Source: Flavobacterium psychraerolatum
GTDB taxonomy: Bacteria; Bacteroidota; Bacteroidia; Flavobacteriales; Flavobacteriaceae
Direction: 5' to 3'
Assembly: GCF_025960985.1 (NCBI RefSeq)
Contig: NZ_JAOQMX010000033.1
Location: 1-56,602, forward strand
Length of the DNA: 56,602 bases
Shown one piece after another: positions 7,815-16,056 of the stretch. The translations under genes and the position numbers were made by a program. Numbering within the stretch: the first letter of the stretch is position 1; each line of letters starts with the position of its first letter. The notes under the pieces were generated by a model that worked only from the letters and a program-made list of their open reading frames with translations, was not told the DNA's origin and did not search any database.

Positions 7815-8390
7815 TTATTTCCTCAATAACCGACTCTTCATTTTGCTAAAAAACTCTGGAGTAACGCCAATATAAGAGGCAATCTGTTTTTGCAGAATTT
7901 TATGTTGCAAGTCTCCATACTTTTTCTGGAATTTTTCAAAACGTTCTTCAGCAGAGAGACTGAGGTTGTCCATCAATCGTTCTTGATTGGCTACTAACGA
8001 ATTTTCGATTAAGATTCTGAAAAGGCGTTCTGTTTTTGGAATTTCGCGGTATAGAATTTCTTGGTTTTTTTTCGATAAAATTACTATTTCTGCATCTTCT
8101 AGGACTTCTATAAATAAATTCCCTGGTTTTTGAGATAACAAACTATACATATCGCTTATCCACCAACCAGCACACGCAAAACTCATAATATGCTCTACAA
8201 TGTTATCGTTGATATTAAAACTGCGCAAAATGCCAGTATTTACAAAATAGGAATTTTTACAAATTGTTCCGCTATTGTGAATAATGGTTTTGGCTTTAAA
8301 ATTCCGTACTTCCGTTCGTGATAGAAATAAAACTTCCTCTTCCGGAGTTAATGAAATTAATTTGGCTATATTTTCAAGTATGCTATTCAT
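7815..8390 (-). CDS. Crp/Fnr family transcriptional regulator
   Basis: This encodes 191 residues. The N-terminal two thirds (about 20-115) form a cyclic-nucleotide-binding-type beta roll, with FVNTGILRSF in the usual glycine/turn region. The C-terminal segment, KQIASYIGVTPEFFSKMKSR, fits the recognition helix of a Crp-type winged helix. I see neither an Fnr-type cysteine cluster nor a clear cAMP phosphate-binding RxS, so the ligand is unknown. Flavobacterial proteins of this size often act as single-gene sensors. A TATTTTTG box (8403-8396 on this strand) ends only 5 bases before the ATG, so the transcript may be nearly leaderless. No target is suggested by its position. Confidence 0.85.
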   Translation of the reverse strand: MNSILENIAKLISLTPEEEVLFLSRTEVRNFKAKTIIHNSGTICKNSYFVNTGILRSFNINDNIVEHIMSFACAGWWISDMYSLLSQKPGNLFIEVLEDAEIVILSKKNQEILYREIPKTERLFRILIENSLVANQERLMDNLSLSAEERFEKFQKKYGDLQHKILQKQIASYIGVTPEFFSKMKSRLLRK

Positions 8391-8458
8391 TGAATCAAAA
8401 ATACAACTATTTTTGAAGTTGGTAACAGTTGATGCAGACCAAAGTTAGTACAAAAAAA

Positions 8459-8485
8459 AACAGCAACTGTTATAGTTACTGTTTT
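8459..8485 (-). terminator. Terminator of the DUF2383 / small hydrophilic protein operon
   Basis: On the minus strand AACAGTAACT pairs with AGTTGCTGTT, one wobble pair included, and is followed by a run of nine T. It lies just after the stop codon at 8507. Confidence 0.75.
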
Positions 8486-8506
8486 AAGCATTATTTCGTA
8501 TACAGA

Positions 8507-8767
8507 CTACGATTCTTCCTGTTGATCGTAGTGTTCTTTTTGTTTTAATTCTTCTTTACGAACTGTTTTTTCATCGTAACCCAGATTTGTTTTTCCTTCG
8601 GTCAGTGGATCAATTTTGCCCTTTTTCAAATCGTCAATCAAATCTACCGGAATTTTTGTTTCAGAAAGTTCAGCAGTTTTTTGGTCAGCACCAATTGTAT
8701 TGCTATCTTTCTTTAGTTTTAAATTTCCAGCTGTGGTATTTGCGGTTTTTTTATCTTGATTTTCCAT
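8507..8767 (-). CDS. Small hydrophilic protein of unknown function
   Basis: This encodes 86 residues, very rich in Lys, Glu, Asp, Asn, Gln and Thr, with no Cys, signal peptide or membrane segment. The middle part (PVDLIDDLKKGKIDPLTEGKTNLGYDEKTVRKEEL) could form short helices; the ends look disordered. It starts 22 bases after the DUF2383 gene on the same strand and is closed by a terminator, so the two are probably one transcript. The composition resembles stress-related hydrophilic proteins, but this is an impression and I recognise no family. Confidence 0.6.
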   Translation of the reverse strand: MENQDKKTANTTAGNLKLKKDSNTIGADQKTAELSETKIPVDLIDDLKKGKIDPLTEGKTNLGYDEKTVRKEELKQKEHYDQQEES

Positions 8768-8788
8768 GATAGTTATTTAAGGGTAAAA

Positions 8789-9250
8789 TTATACGGATGC
8801 ATTTTTCTTCAATTCTATTTGGTCTCGTGTACTTTCAATACTAGCCAATTGCTTTAAAATAATCGATGATAAAGGAGCTGTCAATTGCTCTTCTTTCAAC
8901 GCAAGTTCATATTCTTCGATGGCTACTTCTTCTCCTGTGATACATGCATTGATAATCGAGTCTGTTCCACCACCTGTGAATAGTGATTTGATGTCTATCC
9001 ACTTTCGGTGCAAAGCACCCATCGGGCCCCCTTCCGTATCGGTCGTTTTACCCAATTTATTTATTTCGTCCTGAAGTTCAATGATAAAGGAGGATCTTTC
9101 TCTTGCAAAGCCTAAAAAATCAACTTTTATTTGAGCGTCTTCTACTTGTTCTGCGGCATTAGTATATCCCAATTTTCCATCATCAAGTATAATGATTAAT
9201 CTTTCTAATATATCTATTGTGCTTGCGCTTTTGCTATCTGAATTTTCCAT
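8789..9250 (-). CDS. PA2169 family four-helix-bundle protein (DUF2383), copy 1
   Basis: This encodes 153 residues, predicted to be all-helical, in the ferritin-like DUF2383 family. Characteristic blocks are LDDGKLGYTNAAEQVED, ARERSSFIIELQDEINKLG, GALHRKWIDIKS and ACITGEEVAIEEYELALK. It is clearly paralogous to the gene at 16057-16509, with the same block order and spacing. The biochemical role is not established; related proteins are often induced under stress. It is first in a two-gene operon with the small hydrophilic protein. A motif shared with the second copy lies upstream at 9273-9314, which suggests joint control. Confidence 0.88.
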   Translation of the reverse strand: MENSDSKSASTIDILERLIIILDDGKLGYTNAAEQVEDAQIKVDFLGFARERSSFIIELQDEINKLGKTTDTEGGPMGALHRKWIDIKSLFTGGGTDSIINACITGEEVAIEEYELALKEEQLTAPLSSIILKQLASIESTRDQIELKKNASV

Positions 9251-9272
9251 GATTGTATTTTTTATTATTATC

Positions 9273-9314
9273 TACAAAGGTGGTTAAGTTATGGTTTTGT
9301 TGCCTTACAGAATT
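9273..9314 (-). promoter_or_regulatory. Promoter/regulatory motif shared by both DUF2383 genes, copy 1
   Basis: On the minus strand AATTCTGTAAG (9314-9304) is followed after exactly 22 bases by ACCTTTGTA (9281-9273). The same pair with identical 22-base spacing occurs at 16538-16579 before the second DUF2383 gene. The second box resembles the TAnnTTTG -7 element, with CAnCTTTG here. The intervening bases are not conserved, so this looks like selected sites rather than simple duplication. Confidence 0.6.
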
Positions 9315-9366
9315 AAAACCATATTTTATATAATTTAAGTTAGTAGTGTTTTCGAAACAAAAAAAA

Positions 9367-9389
9367 ACTGCTTCCGTATAAGAAGCAGT
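9367..9389 (-). terminator. Terminator of the U32 gene
   Basis: On the minus strand ACTGCTTC (9389-9382) pairs with GAAGCAGT (9374-9367), and the helix extends into flanking A/T pairs. A T run follows. Confidence 0.8.
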
Positions 9390-9410
9390 TTTGCAAGTGG
9401 TGTATAATTA

Positions 9411-11270
9411 TTAGTATTCTTCGATTTCAAATTCGGCATCTTTCTCCCAAATTTCCATCTCACAAGGTTTACAGTTGAATTTTAATTTGTATTCCAATTC
9501 CCCTTGTTTTAATACCAAAGGCTCTTTTAGTTTTTCGCCCATAGTACTTTTTTGGTGAATTGGGCATTTCCCTAATTCATATTTAATACAATACTTGGTG
9601 GTCATTACACGTGATTTTCCAGGTTCCCATTGCAATTCAAATGCTTTTTCGATTTCCGTAACACCATGACGTTCATAGAATTTACGAGCCATTTTATTAG
9701 CCACATTATACATGAAATCCAATTTGGTTTCTGGATAAGGATGTGATGTTTTTACAATTTGATGTTCTTCACGCTTGTAATTTGTCAAACGAATAGTGGT
9801 CAATTGCTCAAAAGCTGTTCTACGCATTTCGTTGATTTTCGAAATTGGCATAAACCAGTTTTTGGTGAACATGACACTAATTTCGTCAGCTTTGTAAGGG
9901 GTGAATCCTGTTTTTGCCAATTGTGTTTTGATGTTGTCTTCCATCGATAGTCCCGTTTTGGTCTCGTCCTTATGGGAATCTAGTTGGACCGTACTCACAT
10001 AACCATCTTCGTCAGTCACGATTAACTCAAAACCAGTTTCATTTTCGGTCAATAATAGGGTAGTGCCAATTTTTCGTACCGCACTATCCTCACGTTCTAC
10101 CAATTTGATAAAGGCAGCATCATTATTTCGGTAAATATAAGTACCGTCTTTGATTTCTTTAAAAACGTTAGGATATGCCATACCGTTTTCGGCTTTGTTG
10201 ACGTAAATCCCTTCGGCTTCATTTTCTTCGTTGATAAAACAAAGACCGTCACCATTGTTTAATAATTCACCATTTTCAATTTGGTATGCATTTCCAATTG
10301 TTTTGAGAAGTTTACCAATATATTGTCCTTTTGATTTTGGACTTTCCCAAGAACCAATAGATTGATCTCTTCCGTTTACAAAATAATCAGTGTACCCACG
10401 GTTAAAACTTTTGTTCAAAGCCGAATCAAAAGCAAACGTACAAGTACCAGAAGATGCCTTGGTATATTTATCACTTCCTATCAAAAAGCTGTCTAGCTTT
10501 TGACGCAAGTACGAAACATTATTTTTTACATAAACGACATCTTTTAGTCGGCCTTCAATCTTGAAAGAGATGACACCTGCTTCAATCAAATTCGGAATTT
10601 GATCGGATACATCAAAATCTTTAATAGAAAGTAAATGACTATTTTTTATCAATGTATCGCCATTACCATCAATCAAATTGTAGGGTAAACGACAGTTTTG
10701 AGCACAAGAACCTCTGTTGGCAGAACGTTCTCCATTGGCAACACTCATATAGCAATTTCCGCTAAAGGCTACGCAAAGTGCACCAGTTACAAAAAATTCC
10801 AATTCGACATCACTAGCCGAACTTATTTCTTTTATCTGGTGTAAATTCAATTCACGCGCCAAAACGACACGCTTGATTCCCGCATCTTTCAGGAATTTAA
10901 TCTTATCGGCATCACGGTTATTGGCTTGTGTACTGGCGTGAATGACGATCGGAGGCAACTCCATTTCCATAATCGCCATATCTTGTACGATCAGGGCATC
11001 TACGCCAATATCGTACAATTCATATATCATTTTGCGACAAGATTCAAGCTCATTATCATACAAAATCGTGTTAATCACCACAAAAACCTGTGCATGATAC
11101 AAATGTGCATATTGCACCAAAGCCGCCACATCTGCGATCGAGTTAGTTGCGTTGGAACGAGCTCCGTATAATGGAGCACCAATATAAACTGCATCGGCAC
11201 CACTATTTATGGCTGCCATTCCGTGAAATAAATCTTTTGCAGGGGCTAGAATTTCTATTTTTTTCTTCAT
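9411..11270 (-). CDS. Peptidase U32 family protein, RlhA/TrhP-type RNA hydroxylation factor
   Basis: This encodes 619 residues. The N-terminal TIM-barrel part opens ILAPAKDLFHGMAAINSGAD and carries GAPLYGAR, HASTQANNRD and the U32 signature ELEFFVTGALC...GNCYMS. Cys166, Cys173, Cys189 and Cys193 are positioned as a probable metal/Fe-S site. A long C-terminal extension ends with further Cys residues (KFNCKPCEME). U32 proteins were named as collagenases, but E. coli members are now known to hydroxylate RNA: TrhP (YegQ) at tRNA U34 and RlhA (YdcP) at 23S rRNA C2501. The length here is closer to RlhA, but I cannot choose between them. A proteolytic role is unlikely in my view. Confidence 0.85.
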   Translation of the reverse strand: MKKKIEILAPAKDLFHGMAAINSGADAVYIGAPLYGARSNATNSIADVAALVQYAHLYHAQVFVVINTILYDNELESCRKMIYELYDIGVDALIVQDMAIMEMELPPIVIHASTQANNRDADKIKFLKDAGIKRVVLARELNLHQIKEISSASDVELEFFVTGALCVAFSGNCYMSVANGERSANRGSCAQNCRLPYNLIDGNGDTLIKNSHLLSIKDFDVSDQIPNLIEAGVISFKIEGRLKDVVYVKNNVSYLRQKLDSFLIGSDKYTKASSGTCTFAFDSALNKSFNRGYTDYFVNGRDQSIGSWESPKSKGQYIGKLLKTIGNAYQIENGELLNNGDGLCFINEENEAEGIYVNKAENGMAYPNVFKEIKDGTYIYRNNDAAFIKLVEREDSAVRKIGTTLLLTENETGFELIVTDEDGYVSTVQLDSHKDETKTGLSMEDNIKTQLAKTGFTPYKADEISVMFTKNWFMPISKINEMRRTAFEQLTTIRLTNYKREEHQIVKTSHPYPETKLDFMYNVANKMARKFYERHGVTEIEKAFELQWEPGKSRVMTTKYCIKYELGKCPIHQKSTMGEKLKEPLVLKQGELEYKLKFNCKPCEMEIWEKDAEFEIEEY

Positions 11271-11482
11271 CTTATGATGATACTATTTTAATTACTACAA
11301 CTTTAGGCTTTCGTTTTACACGAAAAAAAAGGTGTGCAAAGGTCTAATAAATTATTCAAGATTTCTAATTCAAAAGCCTATTTTTTGGAAATAACAGTTT
11401 GTTTTTGAACCCAACGAGCTATTTTCTTTTGTAGAATGCAAAAACTGAAGAATAAAATTGTAATTGTAGCAAGATTATCTTG

Positions 11483-11597
11483 ACGTGCCCCCTTCGTAAT
11501 CCCGATAGCTATCGGGACTGGGTCTGGCTCATACATTCCAATCTTTTTTGAGGTAGAAAAAGTCTCAAAAAAGGAATTTTGTCTCTATCCCTCATGC
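11483..11597 (-). ncRNA. Structured intergenic RNA-like element, copy 3 (degenerate)
   Basis: Read on the minus strand this begins GCATGAGGGATAGAG, the same opening as the copies at 13130 and 19065, and ends GGGGGCACGTC. The outer stem is weakened, with one mismatch and one wobble. Inside are a hairpin CTTTTTTGAG / CTCAAAAAAG (about 11540-11570) and, as the last hairpin, the 18-base palindrome TCCCGATAGCTATCGGGA at 11500-11517. The internal GATATAG...GAAAGCCCGA block of the other copies is missing. I class it with them by its ends and layout; it could be a decayed copy. The rest of 11271-11739 has no gene I can support. Confidence 0.5.
11500..11517. repeat. Perfect 18-bp palindrome TCCCGATAGCTATCGGGA
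   Basis: A perfect inverted repeat on both strands. It forms the last hairpin of the minus-strand RNA-like element copy 3. I recall this sequence as recurrent in Bacteroidota intergenic regions; this is memory and was not searched. Confidence 0.6.
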
Positions 11598-11739
11598 GAG
11601 CTTCAAAGTGGAGACTTTGAGTATTATTTAAAAAATTAAAAAGCATTTTATAGTTGCCAACTTTCTTTTTAAGAGTAGTCAGATGAAAATAACAACTGCT
11701 GATCAAAAAATAATGAATAGTAATTTAGTAAAACTAAAT

Positions 11740-12102
11740 TTACATGGTATAATTCTTAAACATATACAACCACAACATACGTGATAATCGAATGTTAAAT
11801 GAAGCCAGTCCAATAATCACCACGGCAATAATAGGAATAATTCTCAAGTCAAATCGAGCTGTAAAAAATTGTTGAGCTATAACATAGGTTGCAATAGATT
11901 CTGCTACCGTTAGACCGTAGTTCATGTACATGGCACCAAAAAAGTAACCAGGTTCTTTTTCAAATTTATAATTACAGTTTGAACAGTTTTTATTCATTTT
12001 TGGAAAGCCGATGTTCAAAAAAGGTGATTTCTCGTCAAAAACTTTGCCCTTATTGCATTGAGGACAAGTAGTATTCATGATGTTGATAAAGGTATTTGCC
12101 AT
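11740..12102 (-). CDS. DUF983 family membrane protein with zinc-ribbon-like cysteines
   Basis: I choose the ATG at 12102 (MANTFINIMN), not the in-frame one at 12120, because a -7 box overlaps the latter. The protein has 120 residues. The N-terminal cytosolic part has two CxxC pairs, Cys13/Cys16 and Cys40/Cys43, as in a zinc ribbon. Then come the family's EPGYFFGAMYMNYG segment and two hydrophobic helices (about 62-80 and 88-108). DUF983 proteins are small membrane proteins of unknown function, widespread in Bacteroidota and Alphaproteobacteria. It is divergent from the AraC-type regulator, with about 90 bases between their starts. Confidence 0.85.
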   Translation of the reverse strand: MANTFINIMNTTCPQCNKGKVFDEKSPFLNIGFPKMNKNCSNCNYKFEKEPGYFFGAMYMNYGLTVAESIATYVIAQQFFTARFDLRIIPIIAVVIIGLASFNIRLSRMLWLYMFKNYTM

Positions 12103-12117
12103 GATCTTATTTTTTAA

Positions 12118-12125
12118 CAAAGGTA
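12118..12125 (-). promoter_or_regulatory. -7 box of the DUF983 gene
   Basis: On the minus strand this reads TACCTTTG, a TAnnTTTG match ending 15 bases before the ATG at 12102. It overlaps the alternative ATG at 12120, which argues for the shorter protein. Confidence 0.5.
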
Positions 12126-12191
12126 TTCCATGGTTGCGAAATAGCTATTTGTTATCTTCGCTACTTATAGCACAATAAAGACATTTCGAGT

Positions 12192-13052
12192 ATGGAAAAA
12201 TATCCTATCTATTCAATTCAACGTTTTAACTGCAATTCTGTTGAGGCTGATTTTTATGTGAATACCTTTCAAAATCACTTGGTAACCCATCCTTTTGTTG
12301 AACAAGCGCATCGTCATAATTTTTATCTTATGGCTTTTTTTACCAAAGGTTCTGGGATACATGAGGTAGACTTTGGTACTTTTGAAGTTCATCCCGGAAG
12401 TGTATTTCTGCTCCAACCTGGACAAATGCACCATTGGAGTCTGTCTGAAGATATTGATGGTTATGTCTTGTTTTATTCACAAGAGATGTATAATCTCTAT
12501 TTTGGTGAGAAAGATATTGATGAATTTCCTTTTTATTTTTCCAATAGTGCCACACCCGAGATTGTCTTGTCGGATGCAGAAAGAATAAGTTTGACGCCTT
12601 ATTTTGAAATGATTTTAAAAGAAAGTGCAACAAGCGAACTTTATAAAAAAGATAAAATCTTGAATTTGTTAGACCTTATTCATATCGATTTGGCAAGAAA
12701 GTACCAAGAAAATGTAGTGCCCGAATCCAATTCCTATAATGCCAAACTAAAAGAATTCAATCTACTGCTAGAAAAGAATTTTAGTACTCAAAAATCGGCT
12801 GCGTTTTATGCTGGCGCATTGCACATTACCCTCAAACACCTCAATCGCATTTGTAATGATACCATCAATAAAACCACTACAGAAATCATAGGGGATCGAA
12901 TTATTCTAGAAGCCAAACGTATGTTGATAAATAAAAAGTTACTCATCAATGAAGTCGCTGCAAAAGTAGGCTATGATGATTACTCTTATTTTGTTCGGTT
13001 TTTTAAAAAAAATACAGGAATGACACCCAAAGAATTTCGGGCTAGTAGATAG
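12192..13052 (+). CDS. AraC family transcriptional regulator
   Basis: This encodes 286 residues. The N-terminal part has an AraC-type cupin sensor: HRHNFYLMAFFTKGSGIHEVDFG, then HPGSVFLLQPGQMHHW (about 40-90). The C-terminal 100 residues hold two helix-turn-helix motifs, ending LLINEVAAKVGYDDYSYFVRFFKKNTGMTPKEF, a textbook AraC signature. The inducer is unknown; such cupin-AraC proteins usually sense a small metabolite. It is divergent from the DUF983 gene, which is a possible but unproven target. The next gene downstream on the strand is more than 400 bases away, so it is probably a single-gene unit. Confidence 0.93.
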   Translation: MEKYPIYSIQRFNCNSVEADFYVNTFQNHLVTHPFVEQAHRHNFYLMAFFTKGSGIHEVDFGTFEVHPGSVFLLQPGQMHHWSLSEDIDGYVLFYSQEMYNLYFGEKDIDEFPFYFSNSATPEIVLSDAERISLTPYFEMILKESATSELYKKDKILNLLDLIHIDLARKYQENVVPESNSYNAKLKEFNLLLEKNFSTQKSAAFYAGALHITLKHLNRICNDTINKTTTEIIGDRIILEAKRMLINKKLLINEVAAKVGYDDYSYFVRFFKKNTGMTPKEFRASR

Positions 13053-13129
13053 ATTTTGAAAATAATCAAAATTTGAGGTTTATAATTTTCTGTTTTTGTA
13101 TTAAATCATAAAAATATAATATGTTTTAT

Positions 13130-13223
13130 GCGTAAGGGATAGAGGCGGTATCCTCGTAGTGAAACGAAGAGATATAGCCGAAAGCCCGACCCTACTGAAA
13201 CGGCAGTGGAAGTAGGGATACGC
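13130..13223 (+). ncRNA. Structured intergenic RNA-like element, copy 1
   Basis: The element is closed by GCGTA (13130-13134) and TACGC (13219-13223). It contains GGGATAGAGGCGGTATCC, a small hairpin (CTCG...CGAAGAG), GATATAGCCGAAAGCCCGA and a final 7-bp hairpin CCCTACT (13190-13196) / AGTAGGG (13211-13217). The first 65 bases are nearly identical to copy 2 at 19065, where the closing stem is GCGTG/CACGC, a compensatory A-T to G-C change. I recall elements of this type as very common in Flavobacteria, perhaps the class published as the Flavo-1 RNA motif; I could not check. The rest of 13053-13457 shows no gene. Confidence 0.6.
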
Positions 13224-13457
13224 CCAAATTTAATTACAGAGTGCCATTATTTTGAATGTATTTTTGAGTGTCTTTTTGCTAAATAATTTTTAGTACAGCT
13301 GTTCCTTTTTTAATTTTTTTAATAAAAAGTAAGCATGTAGGTTTGAATTATGTATTTTCGATAAAATTTAAAGCGATTTTGATTGCTGTTTTTGTAAATA
13401 TACAGGACAAGTAGAAGTCGTGAAAAAGGATTTATAAATTTAATTATAAAAATAAAA

Positions 13458-14003
13458 ATGGTTGTAATTCTAATCTTTCTTTTTATTCTAGTTGTGTTGT
13501 TAATATTTACTTATAATGATTTTGTAAGCAAAAGAAACATGGTGGACGAGGCATTAAGCGGTATCGATGTGATTTTGAAGAAACGATTTGACTTGATCCC
13601 AAATTTAATCGAAACTATCAAAGGATATACCACGCATGAAAAGGACACTTTGGCTGAAATAGTAAACCTGCGTAATAAAACGGCAGCTTTTAATAATAAT
13701 AGCGATAAAATGGAATTGGATGCAAAATTGAATCAAGCGATAACCAATATTTTTGCTTTGGCAGAAAGCTATCCAGACCTAAAGGCCAATAGCAATTTTC
13801 AGAGTTTACAAACCGATTTACTAGGTTTGGAAACAGACATTGAACGCGCCAAAAGATACTACAACGGCACAGTGCGTGATTATAATAATGCTGTACAACG
13901 TTTTCCAGGTGTAATGATTGCAGGTAGTTTTGGCTTTGTGAAAAAAGATTTTCTCGCTTTGGAAGACATTTCAGAAAGAATAATGCCTAAAGTTTCTTTT
14001 TAA
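13458..14003 (+). CDS. LemA family protein
   Basis: This encodes 181 residues. Residues 2-18 form an N-terminal membrane helix without a cleavage site, followed by YNDFVSKRNMVDEALSGIDV and the family's LKKRFDLIPNLIETIKGYTTHEKDTL. The remainder is a helical bundle ending in a proline-glycine region (RFPGVMIAGSFGF). LemA proteins are membrane-anchored with the bundle outside; their molecular role is not settled. The stop codon is one base before the start of a DUF2207 gene. LemA and DUF2207/TPM-type genes are often linked, so the two proteins probably act together at the envelope. Confidence 0.92.
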   Translation: MVVILIFLFILVVLLIFTYNDFVSKRNMVDEALSGIDVILKKRFDLIPNLIETIKGYTTHEKDTLAEIVNLRNKTAAFNNNSDKMELDAKLNQAITNIFALAESYPDLKANSNFQSLQTDLLGLETDIERAKRYYNGTVRDYNNAVQRFPGVMIAGSFGFVKKDFLALEDISERIMPKVSF

Positions 14004-14004
14004 T

Positions 14005-15912
14005 TTGAAAGCAAAATTTAAAAATATAATTGGATGTCTTGCAGTATTTTGCTGCTTTTTTTCGAATGCCCAAGAGAGGATTATTCGTTTTGATACCAAA
14101 ATTCAAATCGAACATTCGGGAAAGATACAGATTACAGAAAATATAACCATTAAGGCCGAAGGAATTGATTTTGAGCATGGATTGCTTAGAGTTTTGCCAT
14201 TGACTCGACCTGACAAAGAGGGTAATAAGATAGAAGTTCGGTACGATATTCAGTCAGTTAAAAAAGACGGACGTGAAGAAGACTATTTTACAAAAGAAAG
14301 CAATGGTTTTTGGAAAATTTATATTGGAGACAAAAACGTACAACTACAAGAGGGCATATATACGTATCAAATAATATATAGTTCGCCTTATCAAATAGGA
14401 TACTTTGCATCTTTTGATGAATTGTATTGGAATGCAACTGGAACCGACTGGGATTTTCCAATTGATTTGGCAACTTGTGAGATATATTTACCGCAAAATA
14501 AGCAGCAGTTTAAAAATATATATAGTTATAGTGGTCGTTCGGGTACAACTACTTCACGGGTGATGAATGATTTGGTCAACAACAATTCCGTAGCTCGATT
14601 TGCAGTGCATGACTTGGGTTCACATGAAGGAATGACAGTCGCTGTTTCTTTTGCAAAAGGTATTGTTTTGCCTCCCAGTACATTGGTGAAGTCGGCCTCC
14701 TTCTATAAAGAAATAAAGGAAGAACTGTGGTCGGTGATTTTTGGAATTGGGACTGTTTTTTTTTGTTTCTACTTGCGACTAAGAAAACGGGATAATACTC
14801 TGATTAAAACAATTATTCCCGAGTTTCGACCTCCTTATGAATGGTCTCCTGCACTTGTGGGTTATGTGTATCAAAATGGAGTTGAAGATAAAGTCTATAT
14901 GGCTTCTGTAGTGCAAACGGCAATAAAAGGAGTAATAAAAATAACCTCTAGTATCCAAAAAGATACGTTTACCTCCAGTAAGATCTATGAAATTGAGGTT
15001 TTGGATAAATCGCCAAAATCATTGACTGACGAGGAGGAAAACTTTTTTAAACCTATAGCCAAACGAAAAAAACTGTTGGTAAGCAAGGCATACTATCGTA
15101 TTTTTGAACGCGCATACAATGGTTGGTACACAAGTGTTAAACATCAGCTGAAGTTGAAGGATTATCATGTGAGTACTACACTTGAAAAATGGATTGGCTT
15201 TGTACTTATGGCCAACATTGGACTGTTTTTTTTGATGCTCAGTAATACAAGTGGAATTATCAATTATAGTTTTTTCTTCTTTTTAATTTCGGGTTCAGTG
15301 ACAGTAACATTGTGGTTACGTAGGGAACTAAAAGATTGGAGGTTTCAATTATTGCGTGGTTTTTTCTGCTTTAGTTTAATTGTTCCCACCCTATTTATTT
15401 ATATAGGATCATTGTTTATGAGTTCGTTTTTAAAGCTGTTTATACAAGCTATACTTTTACTTGGTTACATTTTTTATAGGTTCAGCTTGGGGAAATACAC
15501 GACTAAAGGTGCAGAAGTGATCCAAAGAATAGAAGGGTTTAAACGCTACCTTGAAACAGCCGAAAAGAATCGAATGAATATGCTTAATCCACCAGAACAA
15601 ACACCAGAATTGTTTGAGGAATTATTACCGTACGCTATTGCTCTAGATGTTGATGTAGCTTGGGGGAACCAATTTGGGACGGTGCTCGAATTGGCGAAAT
15701 ATGATCCTGTTTGGTATGCGGGTGAAGAGGAATTTTATACATCGCCAACTCTTTTTGTTTCTAGCCTGAACAAAGGTTTCGCAGCTTCGAAAATAGACCC
15801 TACGCCTTCCAAAGGTTCGTCAAGTAATAGTAGCAGCGGAAGTAGTGGAAGTTGGAGTAGCGGAAGCTCTGGCGGAGGAAGTTCTGGCGGCGGCGGCGGT
15901 GGTGGCTGGTAG
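14005..15912 (+). CDS. DUF2207 family membrane protein, TTG start
   Basis: This encodes 635 residues. The start is a TTG one base after the lemA stop. It is the only choice that keeps the signal peptide (MKAKFKNIIGCLAVFCCFFSNAQ), so translational coupling is likely. The large N-terminal extracytoplasmic domain has family features such as HSGKIQITENITIKAEGIDFEHGLLR and LYWNATGTDWDFPI. A membrane helix at about 240-258 is followed by a cytosolic part and then two to four more helices (about 395-490). The C-terminus ends in a Ser/Gly tail finishing GGGGGGW, typical of DUF2207 proteins. The function is unknown. It forms a unit with lemA and is closed by a strong terminator. Confidence 0.88.
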   Translation: MKAKFKNIIGCLAVFCCFFSNAQERIIRFDTKIQIEHSGKIQITENITIKAEGIDFEHGLLRVLPLTRPDKEGNKIEVRYDIQSVKKDGREEDYFTKESNGFWKIYIGDKNVQLQEGIYTYQIIYSSPYQIGYFASFDELYWNATGTDWDFPIDLATCEIYLPQNKQQFKNIYSYSGRSGTTTSRVMNDLVNNNSVARFAVHDLGSHEGMTVAVSFAKGIVLPPSTLVKSASFYKEIKEELWSVIFGIGTVFFCFYLRLRKRDNTLIKTIIPEFRPPYEWSPALVGYVYQNGVEDKVYMASVVQTAIKGVIKITSSIQKDTFTSSKIYEIEVLDKSPKSLTDEEENFFKPIAKRKKLLVSKAYYRIFERAYNGWYTSVKHQLKLKDYHVSTTLEKWIGFVLMANIGLFFLMLSNTSGIINYSFFFFLISGSVTVTLWLRRELKDWRFQLLRGFFCFSLIVPTLFIYIGSLFMSSFLKLFIQAILLLGYIFYRFSLGKYTTKGAEVIQRIEGFKRYLETAEKNRMNMLNPPEQTPELFEELLPYAIALDVDVAWGNQFGTVLELAKYDPVWYAGEEEFYTSPTLFVSSLNKGFAASKIDPTPSKGSSSNSSSGSSGSWSSGSSGGGSSGGGGGGGW

Positions 15913-15996
15913 CCGGAGAGTAGGTTGTTACATTTTTATTGACTAGTATCGTTTCGTAAACTCAAAAGAGTAGTAGTTGTGATTTCTAGATAAAGA

Positions 15997-16028
15997 AAAT
16001 ACCTCAAGAAGTTTTCCTTGAGGTATTT
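15997..16028. terminator. Bidirectional terminator between the DUF2207 and DUF2383 genes
   Basis: AAATACCTCAAG (15997-16008) pairs with CTTGAGGTATTT (16017-16028), a perfect 12-bp stem. It is followed by T on the plus strand and a T-rich flank on the minus strand. It lies between convergent genes. Confidence 0.85.
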
Positions 16029-16056
16029 TTTTATTTTGGAGATGTTTAGCTTTGGC

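Noticed and set aside
11509..11706. 65-codon minus-strand open frame
   Set aside because: It lies across the structured element copy 3 and its palindrome, has no family resemblance, and its composition follows the hairpins.
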